From NCBI GenBank assembly GCA_026014665.1, contig JAOZHX010000017.1, forward strand, positions 248,001 through 312,000: 64,000 bases of DNA, in the 5' to 3' direction. A program made the translations under genes and the position numbers. This document shows positions 26,533 through 35,893 of this stretch, one piece after another. The notes under the pieces are model-generated. The model worked only from the letters and a program-made list of their open reading frames with translations, ran no database searches and was not told where the DNA came from. Every line of letters begins with the position of its first letter. Within the stretch, counting starts at the first letter, position 1. This DNA is from Candidatus Bathyarchaeota archaeon. Its GTDB lineage: Archaea > Thermoproteota > Bathyarchaeia > Bathyarchaeales > Bathycorpusculaceae.

Positions 26533-27618
26533 TTATGCTTTTGGTATGCCTTTGAAGATCCAGCTCATATCTGGACCTTTCCGTTTCTCTGGAACTCGCT
26601 CGGCGAGCGCGTGGCAAATCAGCGGCAGCGCGATAGTTGCATCGCAGTAGCAGACGGCTCGGGTTCCGGTTTGGCTGTTGATTTTTCCCCAGCTTATCGC
26701 CTCTTCGAGGGTGCATCCGCTGAGCCCACCCCATTGTGGACTGTCAGTGGTGATTTGTATGGCGTATTTGTGAGGGTAGTAGTATTCTTGGAGGCTCTTG
26801 CGTAAGCCGCCTTTTCTGCCTTTAACACCTTTGTCTTCAGTCATGGGTGAAACGCTGATGGCGATGAGTTGCGTTAGGTCTTTGGGGACGCCTCCGCCGA
26901 TGTAGACGACGCCGACGTCTTTGGTTTTTGTGCCGATGCTGACGAATTCCTCAAACTCCCTGACGCTGTCAATGTGGACGTTGTGTCCTTTGTTTTTGGC
27001 TAGCAAGAAGGTTTCGCCATAGGCGCTGTCCACCATAGCTGGGCTGAAGATGGGCACGCCGTTGGCTGCTGCGACAGCGGAGATGGCGGGGATGTTTCGT
27101 TTGCCGAGGAACTTGCCAAGAAGATAGAGGAATTCGGCTGAGGTATAGTGGTAGTCTTCTCTGCAGGTCATCACAAACTCAGTGACCAGTTCTTCCATTT
27201 TGCGGTAGTCGGTTTCTTTGCCGAAGACGTCGTAGTACCTGTTGATGTCTGCTTCTAGGAGCGCTTGGTCGTCGACCATGTGGCTTCCCTGCCAGTACCC
27301 AAGCCCCATGGCATCCACGATGTCTTCGCTGACGTTGGCGCCCGTGGAGACCAAGACATCGATGAAGCGGTTTTCCATAAGCCAGTTGATGATGGTCCAC
27401 TGTCCTGCGGTGCTCATCGAGCCAGCGAAGCCCATGGCTATGACGAGGTCTTTTTCTTTAAGCATGTTTTCCCAAACGTCTACGGCTTCGCCGAGTTTTC
27501 TGCCTTGGTAGGCGGTTCTGCTCATTTCTTTGAGGAGTTGTGAGATTGGTTTTTGCTTTGTGACTTTGATTGGTTCAAGTTTCTTTCGGAAGTATGAATC
27601 GTTACTCATATAGTGCAC
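26533..27618 (-). CDS. Deoxyhypusine-synthase-like protein, second paralogue
   Basis: 361 residues, about 45 longer than the first copy. It keeps VIAMGFAGSMSTAGQW, DVLVSTGANVSEDIVDA, YIGGGVPKDLTQ, ITTDSPQWGGLSGCTLEEAISWGKI and the catalytic-type Lys in SWGKI. The substrate segments differ from the other gene: NWLMENRFIDVL replaces the usual motif, and an insertion GVKGRKGGLRKSLQEYYYP is present. DHS-family proteins of this group in bacteria and archaea work on small polyamines, for example in homospermidine synthesis, instead of aIF5A. That role is a guess here. The start may be ATG 27618 or 27609. Confidence 0.8.
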   Translation of the reverse strand: MHYMSNDSYFRKKLEPIKVTKQKPISQLLKEMSRTAYQGRKLGEAVDVWENMLKEKDLVIAMGFAGSMSTAGQWTIINWLMENRFIDVLVSTGANVSEDIVDAMGLGYWQGSHMVDDQALLEADINRYYDVFGKETDYRKMEELVTEFVMTCREDYHYTSAEFLYLLGKFLGKRNIPAISAVAAANGVPIFSPAMVDSAYGETFLLAKNKGHNVHIDSVREFEEFVSIGTKTKDVGVVYIGGGVPKDLTQLIAISVSPMTEDKGVKGRKGGLRKSLQEYYYPHKYAIQITTDSPQWGGLSGCTLEEAISWGKINSQTGTRAVCYCDATIALPLICHALAERVPEKRKGPDMSWIFKGIPKA

Positions 27619-27755
27619 CTCGTTTTAGATTATTGGGCTTGTATTTGAAATTTGTTATTGCAAAACTACCAGCACTCGATATGCCTTCTTGCAGTCGGTA
27701 TAATTGTAAAACTTTATAACTCTTTCAGTAAGAAGTAAGATAGCGGAGCTTACAA

Positions 27756-28248
27756 CATGCACAGGTTTTATGTGCCTAATGTATTACTGTGTAAATTTAT
27801 AATTTTAAGCCTGATTGCCGCTCCGTTTGTACGTGCGAATGACTCCAGTCAAAACATGGATTTATATGAAGCCTCCAGTTTGGAGGCAGAAAACTCTGAA
27901 GGTTTACCCGCGTGCTTTGGAGTTATACCGTAGTTAACAGCAGTTGGCGCAACCCTGTGGTCGCTGATGGCATGGTATACTTGACTAATAGGAAGACCTA
28001 TACTGTATTATCAATTTCCAGTGACCTCGTCTTCTATAAAACAACCCATACAATCTATGCCCAAAGTATTCCCATAGTTGAGCATCCAACGATAACTCCA
28101 ACGAAGGGTTCCCTCTGAAGGGTCAAATCAAGAACAACAAAATCAAGCAGATCATATGTTAATAATACTAGTAGCCTTTGTTATGGTTGCAGCCTTGTTG
28201 GCAGCAGTTTTAGTAAAACATCGAATGCGGAGGCACAATGTTTGCTAA
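27756..28248 (+). pseudogene. Decayed secreted PQQ-like beta-propeller gene
   Basis: Begins MHRFYVPNVLLCKFIIL, a signal peptide, and runs to a TAG near 27932. In the next frame it reads LWSYTVVNSSWRNPVVADGM, then TIYAQSIPIVEHPT, and after one more shift ends EGSNQEQQNQADHMLIILVAF, a C-terminal membrane anchor with a basic tail. This is the same order as the intact neighbour: signal, propeller blade, HTIYA, Pro/Thr-rich linker, anchor. Most blades are deleted and at least two frameshifts are present. It is a dead tandem paralogue. It overlaps the start of the intact gene. Confidence 0.75.
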
Positions 28249-29702
28249 AAGGAACAATACCGAGCGGTATCTGCGTTATCATTCTGCTAAGCCTGTTGGT
28301 TGCACCTTGTGCTAATGGGCAGTTAACGTTGGAGGATTCTCAAAGCGAAAACAAAACCACTGAACTCTGGAATTTCTCTGCTGCCAACACGACTGCCCAC
28401 ACAGTCAGGATGGATTGGAACGTTCCTATGGTTGAAGCCAGCCCCACTGTAGCTAACAGAATACTCTACGTCGTTAATTCTGAAACTTATCTCATACCAA
28501 ATGAACCTTACCACAACCATTTCGGGTTCGGCCCACCACAACACAGGATAGGAACCCTCTATGCAATAGATGTATATAGAGGCGCCAAACTATGGAATTT
28601 TACAGCCAAAAGCACAATTCGTTCTTTCAAAGTCACTGACAAGGATATTTACATATGTGGAGAAGGCGACCTCTACGTTTTGGACGCCCAAAGCGGTAAT
28701 CAGAAATGGCTCTATCGAAGCGGTGGAGAAATAAAATGGGCTGCGTTTAGTGAAGACAAAGTTTTTGTTGGTGTTCACGGCACAGATTTTAACTGTTACG
28801 TCTACTCCTTAAAGGAAGCCGATGGCAAAGTCCTCTGGGAATTCAGTGCCGGCTGGGGTGCAAGCATCTCGTATCCTGTTATCCGCAATAGCATTCTTTG
28901 TTTTGGCACGTTTAGTTCAACCAACCACTATTTTAGCGTGGATGCCGCCACTGGCGAAAAGCGCTGGACTTATAATGTCTCCGGCAAAGTTGAAGGTTCT
29001 TGCATCATAGAGGGGGTTGTTTATTTTGCCACAAACGACAATATTTATGCACTCGATATCGACAGTGGAGAGAAGGTTTGGGGTTCAAGTGTGGGCTCTT
29101 CAGTTGTTTCAGCTCCAGTTGCAGACAGAAACATTGTTTATGCATTGGGAACAGCGGGCATCTATGCATTTGATGCTAAGAGCGGTAATGAAGTCTGGAA
29201 TTACAGCGCCAAATATCCAACATATTTTAGCGTTGCACAAGGCGTTGTCTACTTTATGTCTAATGGCGTTTTCTATGCACTTAGTGGTTCAACTGGAAAC
29301 CAAATCTCTAGCCTACAGACGAGCGGGCACCCAGTTTTTAGCGATGGCATAGTATATTATGATTTCGACGACACAATCTATGCTTTTAACGCCATGAACG
29401 GCAAAACCCTTTGGAACCTCCCACATAACGACAACCAATCGCTTCTTGCAGTCCTTGAAGATAGAGCCTATTTTTATGGAGACCACACAATCTACGCCTA
29501 CAGCACACCGGCAAACCCCCACTCTACAGACCCAACTACGAATCCCTCCAGAGAAGGACAAAACGACTCATTGGAAACGCAATCGGAACGTCTAACCCAA
29601 TTGCTAACCATAACAGCAGTCACCACCCTAATAGTAATCGCATCTACGGCTCTGGCAGTATGGAAAAACCACAGTAAAAAACGAAAACCGACCAACATCT
29701 AA
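28242..29702 (+). CDS. Secreted, membrane-anchored PQQ-like beta-propeller protein
   Basis: 486 residues. TTG at 28242 is the start, eight bases after GGAGG (28229-28233). Residues 1-26 are a signal peptide (VIILLSLLVAPCANG). Repeated blades follow with the PQQ-type signature G-x-x-x-W-x-Y/F and YALD/YAFD, for example GTLYAIDVYRGAKLWNF, YAFDAKSGNEVWNYSA and YAFNAMNGKTLWNLP. A Thr/Pro/Ser linker leads to a membrane segment near 455-475 and a Lys-rich tail, so the propeller is held outside the cell. PQQ binding is not implied; many such repeats are structural or bind polymers. Confidence 0.85.
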   Translation: MLKGTIPSGICVIILLSLLVAPCANGQLTLEDSQSENKTTELWNFSAANTTAHTVRMDWNVPMVEASPTVANRILYVVNSETYLIPNEPYHNHFGFGPPQHRIGTLYAIDVYRGAKLWNFTAKSTIRSFKVTDKDIYICGEGDLYVLDAQSGNQKWLYRSGGEIKWAAFSEDKVFVGVHGTDFNCYVYSLKEADGKVLWEFSAGWGASISYPVIRNSILCFGTFSSTNHYFSVDAATGEKRWTYNVSGKVEGSCIIEGVVYFATNDNIYALDIDSGEKVWGSSVGSSVVSAPVADRNIVYALGTAGIYAFDAKSGNEVWNYSAKYPTYFSVAQGVVYFMSNGVFYALSGSTGNQISSLQTSGHPVFSDGIVYYDFDDTIYAFNAMNGKTLWNLPHNDNQSLLAVLEDRAYFYGDHTIYAYSTPANPHSTDPTTNPSREGQNDSLETQSERLTQLLTITAVTTLIVIASTALAVWKNHSKKRKPTNI

Positions 29703-29907
29703 ACGCTTAGCCACCTTTAAGAAGGGGGAGGGGAGGTCGCTAAAAGCAAAAAGTGGCTTAGCCCTCAAACAGATGGCTGCAAAGTGACTTCAGGTGTTTA
29801 GCCAAACATGGCAATCTGGTTGCAAGCATCCAAAGCACCAATTTGTTTTTTCAACAAGGGTTAACTTCCGACTGCTCAACCTCTACATCTGCTGAGAGTA
29901 TAAAAAA

Positions 29908-29933
29908 GGGGGCTATAGAAAAAGCCAAGCAAC
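29908..29933. repeat. 26-base repeat, copy A (inverted partner at 33605)
   Basis: Starts GGGGGCTATAG and ends AGCCAAGCAAC; the exact reverse complement occurs at 33605-33630. Both copies have a TATAA-like stretch just before the G-run. It lies in a 277-base gap (29703-29979) that otherwise shows no gene. Confidence 0.75.
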
Positions 29934-29979
29934 AGCACACACGAACTAACCCCACAGCAACAGAAAAGATAGACAAACA

Positions 29980-31941
29980 TTACATTTTTTCGGGAGCAAC
30001 CACACCAATCAAGTTTAACGCATTAGCCATAACAATCTTAATAGCCTCTGTTAGAGCTATTCGTGCATCGCTAAGTTCTTGCGAATCAGCTTTAATCACG
30101 GGCAAAGCATTATAGAACGTGTTGAATTTATCCGCCAACGCATTAGCATAATCCGCAATCATGTTAGGCTTGAGGTATTCCGTAGCTTCAACGAAAGTAT
30201 CAGGAAACCCAGCTAAACTCAACACCAACTCACGCTCCAACTTCTCAGTCAACAACCCAAACCCAGGCGCTTGGGGTTCACGCGCAGCCTTACGCAAAAT
30301 ACTACAAGCCCTAGCATGCGTATACTGCACGTAAGGCGCACTGTTAGTTTCAAAGTTAAGCACACGCTCCCAAGTAAACACCACAGGCTTCCCTGAATCA
30401 ACATCCACCAACGCATACCGAACAGCACCCAACCCAACAAAATCCGCGATCTTACGCTTCTCTTCTTCGCTCAGCATGGGTGAACGCTTCGAAACCTCTT
30501 CGTAAGCCCGAGCAACAGCTTCGTCCAAAACCTGATCGAAAGTGATGTAATGTCCACGTCTGCTGCTCATCTTGTACCCTGGCAAAGTCACCAAATTATA
30601 AGCGAAATGAACCAAGTTGTCTGCCCACTCAGGATAACCCAAAGCATACAGAGAAATTTTTAGCTGCAACTGAGCCAAAGACTGCTCCATACCGATGACA
30701 TTGATAACTTTCTGTGCAAACCGAAACTTCCACAACGTATAAGCAATATCTCTAGTAGTGTACAGCGTTGTGCCATCCGCTCGCACCAAAGTCAACGGTG
30801 GAACCTCGTTATCCTCGCTTAACCCCAACTTACCTTTGAGGCCAAGGAGATTAGCAACCTTTTCCGCATCAAACTCCAAAACACCCTTCTCGCTGAAAAC
30901 AAACGGCGAAGCCTTCAGCCTCGAGAGCACTTCGCTGACTTGTGTGCTCCACACGAAATCGCTTTCCCAATCCCACGAATCATAACTCACGCCAACCCGC
31001 TGCATCGTTTCCCGAAAACCAGCTAAACACAGCTCGCTGACTTCACGAATCAACCCTTTCGCTTCGGGTTCACCATCCTCGTAAGCACGGTTTAAGCGAT
31101 TAATTTCTTCTTCAGGGTTCTCGTCCTCGCTGATTTTTGCCATCAAAGCCTCAAAGAGCACAGGATACTTTTCTTTAAGTTCAGCAGCAATCGACATCCA
31201 CTCGTCAATTTCCTTGTTGGTCTTGACTAAATCATCAGCGGAATTCACGGCAATCGCCAGTTCACGCGCTTTCTTGAGCCTATTAATCTCAACCAAGCAA
31301 CATGTAACCGTGTAAATCTTGCCCACAAACAAATCTGCCTTCTCAGTCGGCTTAGGCTTGCCCAACTTTGCATATCCATAAGCAACAACTGACGACTGCC
31401 TACCAACATCATCAATGTAGTAATGCCGAGAAACCTTATGTCCCCTAGCCTCCAAAATCCGAGCCAACGCATCACCAAGCATGGGATTTCTAGCTTGCCC
31501 AATATGGATGGGATGCAGTGGGTTGACGCTGGTGTGCTCAACGATGATTTTGGTTGGGGTGCTGGTTTTTACAAACCCATAGTTACCCTTTAACTTCCTA
31601 ATCGACTCCAACGTAAGTGCAGAGAACTTGGCGAAGTTAACGTGGAAGTTTATGTATCCAGCTCCAGCCGCAACCACACTTTCAATGAGGTTAAAGTTAG
31701 ATCTATCGATGGCATCGACTAGGTGTTCAGCTAACGTTCTTGGTTTTTGGTTGAGTTTTTTTGCCAATTCAAAGCAAAGCGACGAAGCCAATTGTCCATA
31801 CTCGATGTTTGGCGTCTTGTTGAGTGTTATGGTTGGCTGTTTAATTTCTGGCAGCGTTTTTTTTAGGGCGTTTGATAGTGCAGTTTGGCATTCTTGGCGG
31901 AATTGGTCAAAGGGGTTTTCTGAAACCATGGGTTTGCTCAC
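29980..31941 (-). CDS. argS: Arginyl-tRNA synthetase
   Basis: 653-residue class I synthetase. The N-terminal Add-1 domain (residues 1-115) is followed by the ATP site HTSVNPLHPIHIGQARNP (HIGH variant HIGQ), YYIDDVGRQ, then LVRADGTTLYTTRDIAYTLW, and the KMSKS loop as KMSSRRG. The C-terminal anticodon domain ends with LNLIGVVAPEKM. It charges tRNA-Arg; a tRNA-Arg gene lies at 50170. The start is GTG at 31941 or the ATG four codons on. It is divergent from the histone-deacetylase-fold gene. Confidence 0.96.
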   Translation of the reverse strand: MSKPMVSENPFDQFRQECQTALSNALKKTLPEIKQPTITLNKTPNIEYGQLASSLCFELAKKLNQKPRTLAEHLVDAIDRSNFNLIESVVAAGAGYINFHVNFAKFSALTLESIRKLKGNYGFVKTSTPTKIIVEHTSVNPLHPIHIGQARNPMLGDALARILEARGHKVSRHYYIDDVGRQSSVVAYGYAKLGKPKPTEKADLFVGKIYTVTCCLVEINRLKKARELAIAVNSADDLVKTNKEIDEWMSIAAELKEKYPVLFEALMAKISEDENPEEEINRLNRAYEDGEPEAKGLIREVSELCLAGFRETMQRVGVSYDSWDWESDFVWSTQVSEVLSRLKASPFVFSEKGVLEFDAEKVANLLGLKGKLGLSEDNEVPPLTLVRADGTTLYTTRDIAYTLWKFRFAQKVINVIGMEQSLAQLQLKISLYALGYPEWADNLVHFAYNLVTLPGYKMSSRRGHYITFDQVLDEAVARAYEEVSKRSPMLSEEEKRKIADFVGLGAVRYALVDVDSGKPVVFTWERVLNFETNSAPYVQYTHARACSILRKAAREPQAPGFGLLTEKLERELVLSLAGFPDTFVEATEYLKPNMIADYANALADKFNTFYNALPVIKADSQELSDARIALTEAIKIVMANALNLIGVVAPEKM

Positions 31942-32004
31942 TCGTTTTGGTGAATTTGGTTAGGGTATGTTTTTAATGTTAACCCGTATTTATCTGTGTA
32001 CTGG

Positions 32005-32865
32005 ATGCCTAAGAACATGAAGACGAAAATAGTCTATTCAGTAAAATGTTTAGGGTATGGCACATGGCACATTGAGGGACCACAACGAGTAAAAACAGCC
32101 CAAGAAATCCTCAAAACCAAAGGATACGACTTTTTTGCACCAGAGCCAGCAACCGAAGAAGACCTGCTCACAGTGCATGAAACAGATTACATTTGGAACC
32201 TAAAAAAAGGCATGGTTGAAGACCCAGACACACCAGCATACGACAACATCTACGAATTCGCCAGGCTTTCGGCTGGAGGAGCACTTTTAGCCGCTAAGAT
32301 TGGGGGTTTTTCGCTCATGCGTCCACCTGGACACCATGCTGGCAAGGCTGGTTCAGCGTTGGGTGTCTATTCCCGTGGTTTCTGTTACTTAAACAACATA
32401 GCCATAGCAGTTAAAAGCCTAGGTAAACCAACGTTGATTTTAGACATCGATGGGCACCATGGAAACGGAACGCAGGAGATTTTTCAAGGCGAAGAGAAGG
32501 TGGCTTATGTTTCGCTGCATCAATCGCCCAATTACCCTGGAACAGGTTCATTCACTGAGGGCAACTGCATCAACTTTGCGTTGCCTCGTGACTGCGGTGG
32601 AATACGGTACTTGGAAACGTTGGATAAGGCTTTGAGTATGGTGGATTTGGGCAAATTTGAGGTGGTGGCGGTTTCCGCTGGGTTTGATACGCACCTAGGT
32701 GATTTGGCATCTTTGGGGTTGGTTGAAAGGGACTACTTTGAGATTGGCAAGAAAGTGGCGTTGCTCGGTAAGCCAGCGTTCTTTGTTCTAGAAGGTGGCT
32801 ACGTTGGCGAAAACCTAGGAGTGGACATTGACAGTTTTCTTGGGGGTTATGAGGAAAATAGATAA
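32005..32865 (+). CDS. Histone-deacetylase-fold (arginase/HDAC superfamily) deacetylase
   Basis: About 286 residues. The Zn-dependent deacetylase motifs are all present: LMRPPGHHAG (catalytic His pair), GFCYLNNIAIA, LDIDGHHGNGT (Asp and His metal ligands), VAYVSLHQSPNYPGTG, and VSAGFDTHLGD (second Asp), with VLEGGYVGENL at the end. Prokaryotic relatives act on acetylpolyamines or acetylated proteins; a polyamine role would fit the two DHS-family genes nearby but is inference. ATG at 32005 or 32017 is the likely start. Confidence 0.88.
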   Translation: MPKNMKTKIVYSVKCLGYGTWHIEGPQRVKTAQEILKTKGYDFFAPEPATEEDLLTVHETDYIWNLKKGMVEDPDTPAYDNIYEFARLSAGGALLAAKIGGFSLMRPPGHHAGKAGSALGVYSRGFCYLNNIAIAVKSLGKPTLILDIDGHHGNGTQEIFQGEEKVAYVSLHQSPNYPGTGSFTEGNCINFALPRDCGGIRYLETLDKALSMVDLGKFEVVAVSAGFDTHLGDLASLGLVERDYFEIGKKVALLGKPAFFVLEGGYVGENLGVDIDSFLGGYEENR

Positions 32866-32873
32866 AGGAAATA

Positions 32874-33488
32874 TTAGGCTTTTTGTTTTTTAGCCATAGC
32901 CTTCTTGTTTAGGGCTTCGAGTTTTTCAGTTACTTTTTCTGAGCGTTTTTCTGCGGCTGCAAGGAAAGGCTTCCAATCTTTGTTCTTGACGGTGGTTGTT
33001 AACTGCTCGGTTGCTGCAGGTAGTTTATCAAGAGCATCGCTGAAGCGTTTGTCTGCTTCTTCATCGGAAGTAACTAATTCTAAGGCTTCTTCTGGACAGG
33101 CTTCTTTGCATTTTGGTTCGCCTTGGCACAGGTCGCAAGCGATGGCTTTTCCCGTGTCAGTATGGATTGTTATTCCTCCATGTTCGCATGCTTGGACACA
33201 CCAATCGCAGCCTTTACATTTTTTATCGTCGATGATTAAGAGTCCTGTGCTTTCTGATTGGCTGAGGGCTTTTTCTGGGCAGGCTTTAACGCATTTGGCG
33301 TCTTTGCATGCTCGGCATGTTAGGGCGAAGTTGAAGAGAGGTGTCATGCGGACAACACGGATTCTGGAGCGAATGGGGTTCCAGACGGCTTCGCCTTTTT
33401 CTAGGGTGCATGCATACTCGCAGATTCCGCAGCCAGTGCATTTGCTGGGGTCAACCGAGATGAATTTTCGTTGGGTTTGAGCAGGCAT
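32874..33488 (-). CDS. Polyferredoxin, four [4Fe-4S] type electron carrier
   Basis: 204 residues. The first 140 carry four cysteine groups: CTGCGICEYAC, CRACKDAKCVKACP, CKGCDWCVQAC and CDLCQGEPKCKEACP, the pattern of HycB/CooF/DmsB-like electron-transfer subunits with four clusters. Residues 145-204 form an added Lys/Glu-rich helical tail with no cysteines. Such proteins pair with oxidoreductases or hydrogenases; no catalytic partner is adjacent. It could serve the CODH complex in trans. The gene stands alone, ending nine bases from the HDAC-fold gene. Confidence 0.88.
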   Translation of the reverse strand: MPAQTQRKFISVDPSKCTGCGICEYACTLEKGEAVWNPIRSRIRVVRMTPLFNFALTCRACKDAKCVKACPEKALSQSESTGLLIIDDKKCKGCDWCVQACEHGGITIHTDTGKAIACDLCQGEPKCKEACPEEALELVTSDEEADKRFSDALDKLPAATEQLTTTVKNKDWKPFLAAAEKRSEKVTEKLEALNKKAMAKKQKA

Positions 33489-34196
33489 CTTTGATACCTA
33501 ACCTTTTTGGGTGTTAAAGTATGAGTGTGCATCATTGGCATTTAACCGTTACCCAAGAAAAACACTTTTTTCATGAGAAAAACCTGACCAGAATGCATTG
33601 ATTTGTTGCTTGGCTTTTTCTATAGCCCCCTTATATAAAGCGGTATATTGAAGCGTATGCGTAAACTGTCAGAAAACTGTTGCTCTGCCTATAGACCATT
33701 TCCCTATTTATGCTATGAGCGTTTGCTCGGTTCAAGGGGTTTTTAGCGTTTGCATGGGTGCCTTGTGCTGTTTGATCGCGTGTTAGATATTTGCGTCTTG
33801 TTTTGGCAGCCGTTGGCAAGCTTATTCAGATAGATGGATAGTTATTTTACAGTGAGAAGATAACCCTCTTCGATTGTTTTAAGCTTCAACAACCTGCCTC
33901 TTGTCTCGTGACGTTTATCGATTAGAACCTGATTTAATCCTATCTTTAATTGCTAATCCCATCCTACACCTCAACGTTAACAGTAGTGAAGTTCTTGCGT
34001 CTTATGCCCTGGCAAGTAGCAGTCGCTATAACTCAAAGCAGAGGTTTTTCTATTTCTTACTCGTATGTGTCTAGTATTCTGGTGTTAGCTGGCAGTTTAA
34101 ACGTTCAAGTGAAATCAAAACCTGCACTGGAATTGTAGTCGATTTTCTACGGTTCTCCGTATTGGGTAATTATGGAACTCGAGTTTCGCGTGTGTC
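33489..34196. other. Gene-free stretch of about 700 bases
   Basis: No frame here gives a recognisable protein. It holds the inverted copy of the 26-base repeat at 33605-33630 and several AT-rich patches that could be promoter elements for the polyferredoxin gene. I see no RNA gene. Confidence 0.5.
33605..33630. repeat. 26-base repeat, copy B (inverted partner at 29908)
   Basis: Exact reverse complement of 29908-29933, starting GTTGCTTGGC and ending TATAGCCCCC. TTATATAAAG follows, giving a TATA-like element in the same relative position as at copy A. The two copies are 3.7 kb apart and flank argS, the HDAC-fold gene and the polyferredoxin. Confidence 0.75.
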
Positions 34197-35515
34197 TTAA
34201 AGAGAGGAACGTTGGGTGCCCTCGTTTGGTTTCTTTGCTTGTTTATGGCTCTTATAGTACAACACTTCAATGATTAGTGCAGCTGCAAGTATTAACACGG
34301 CTAGTAGAATAAGAAGGGGGGAGTTGAGCTCGTTTGAAGAACTATTACCTTGGTTTTTGGTGGAGGCGCCTGTTTCGGCAAACCGTTGTTGTAAGGTGGC
34401 GGTGAAGCGGATTGAGGGATGTATCCTACCGTCGTCAAGTAAATGTCCCAGTTGCCATTCCTATTGTCCTGATAAACTATACGTCCATCTGAAACTGCAG
34501 GGTTCTCCTGACTGGCAGTATTATTAGCCACCGTAAAGAGAGCCGGGGTACCGCCTGTACCCGAGTACGCAGTAATGTATAGATAGATATCCCAATTTCC
34601 GTCCCTGTTATCCTGATAAACGATATAGTGGATGTCTGGCTGATTTTCGCAAATAGCTGGGCTTGCTCCTGAAGAACTTAATTGCGTTTTTCCTATGATT
34701 GTAAGGTTCGTCATGTAGACCCCTCTAAGACCTACATAGCTGCGTTGGTAAGCTATGATGTTGCCAGAAATTGCTGGATTGCTATATGCCGTTCCATCAG
34801 CGGGTCCGCCGCCAGGACCAAAGAATACCCAACCATAATATGTATTGACATAACTATACTGCTGAAAGAAACCGCCGAATTGGGTAACGTCAATTGTTTG
34901 CCCGGTTGAGAGGTCAACACAATAGATGTGCGTGGTTGTCGGAACATAATTGGGAGCGTAGAAAAACCTTATCGTCTGTTCATAGACTATGCGGTTGCCA
35001 GAGATCGCTGGATGCTCGCTAGGCGCTGTGGTTAGGCAAGTTTCATTGTGCGTTGATAAATCATACATGTAAATATCCCAGTGTCACTCTCTATTGTCTT
35101 GCCAAACGATGCGGTTGCCGTAAACATCTGGATTTGTTTGATCTGCTGGATTATTGGTGATTTGGGTTTCACTTTGCGCTGTGATATTGTAGAGGTAGAT
35201 GTCCCAGTTCCCGCTTCTATCATCTTGGTAGACTATTGTGTCCCCGTAAATCTTTGGGTTAACTTGGTTAGCTGAATTTGTGGTTATGCGAGTTTCCGGC
35301 GTCCAAGTGCTCTCAAGCGTGTAGAGGTAGATGTCCCAGTTCCCGCTTCTGTTATCCTGATAAACTATGTTATTCCCATAAATGTCAGGATTTTCCTGAG
35401 ATGCACTGTTTGAGGTCATTTGAAACTCAGTGAACTGAACGACAGCGGCGTTAACTCGGTTGGTTGATAAGCCAGCGAACAGAGCTAATATGATAATAGC
35501 TAAAGCCACGACCAA
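34197..35515 (-). pseudogene. Secreted TolB/PD40-like beta-propeller gene with an in-frame stop and a frameshift
   Basis: The protein starts with a signal peptide (VVALAIIILALFAGLST) and repeats of the type N-P-x-I-Y-G-N-x-I-V-Y-Q-D-N-R-S-G-N-W-D-I-Y-L-Y, a surface beta-propeller blade. At 35084-35086 TGA interrupts a repeat: QDNRE, stop, HWDIYMYDL, in one frame on both sides, where Gly is expected. The rest runs to 34301. There a six-C tract shifts the frame: adding one C restores a C-terminal membrane anchor (LLILLAVLILAAALIIEVLYY) and a basic tail ending at 34197. Two lesions suggest decay; both could also be sequence errors. Ligand unknown. Confidence 0.75.
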
Positions 35516-35808
35516 TTTAACGCTTGATAGCTTTTTCTTCAGGGTTTTAGCCTCCTCAGACCATTAAAGAATTCAGGGGTTTCCTTTTTGAGGATAACTT
35601 TCAATAATCCTAGTCGTACAAGCAATGCACTTAATAGGTTTGCGATAATTCAATTCGGAAGAAACCATTTTCAAATGCTTCCTCGTTGTTCCAAGTGTCT
35701 TGTTGGCGCTTGAGAGGGATTTGAACCATACTCGCAATGGCTCGCATCGACCTTGCCGAGACTTTTGGCAATCGTGGAGAATTGAGTTCTTTGTATTAAA
35801 GGGCAAAG

Positions 35809-35893
35809 TGCGGAGGGTGGGATTTGAACCCACGAACCCCTGCGGGATAGGAGCCTCAGTCCTACGCCTTTGGCCATGCTGGGCGACCTCCGC
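35809..35893 (-). tRNA. tRNA-Leu (anticodon GAG)
   Basis: Acceptor stem GCGGAGG pairs with CCTCCGC, discriminator A at 35809. The anticodon arm is TAGGA-CTGAGGC-TCCTA, anticodon GAG reading CUC/CUU. A long variable arm (class II) and the T loop GGTTCAAATCC are present. CCA is not encoded, unlike the other two tRNAs in the window. A TATA-like CCTTTAAATG lies upstream at 35926-35935. Confidence 0.93.

Noticed and set aside
29710-29765. Imperfect AGCCAC/GTGGCT inverted repeat after the beta-propeller gene
   Set aside because: The stem is mismatched and the loop about 30 bases with no following T-run; not a convincing terminator.
29843-30115. 90-residue plus-strand frame
   Set aside because: It covers the 26-base repeat and the antisense of the argS end; no protein motif.
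35084-35086. TGA as a selenocysteine codon in the beta-propeller gene
   Set aside because: The residue expected from the repeats is Gly, no selenoprotein family is involved, no SECIS-like hairpin was seen, and a second lesion lies in the same gene.
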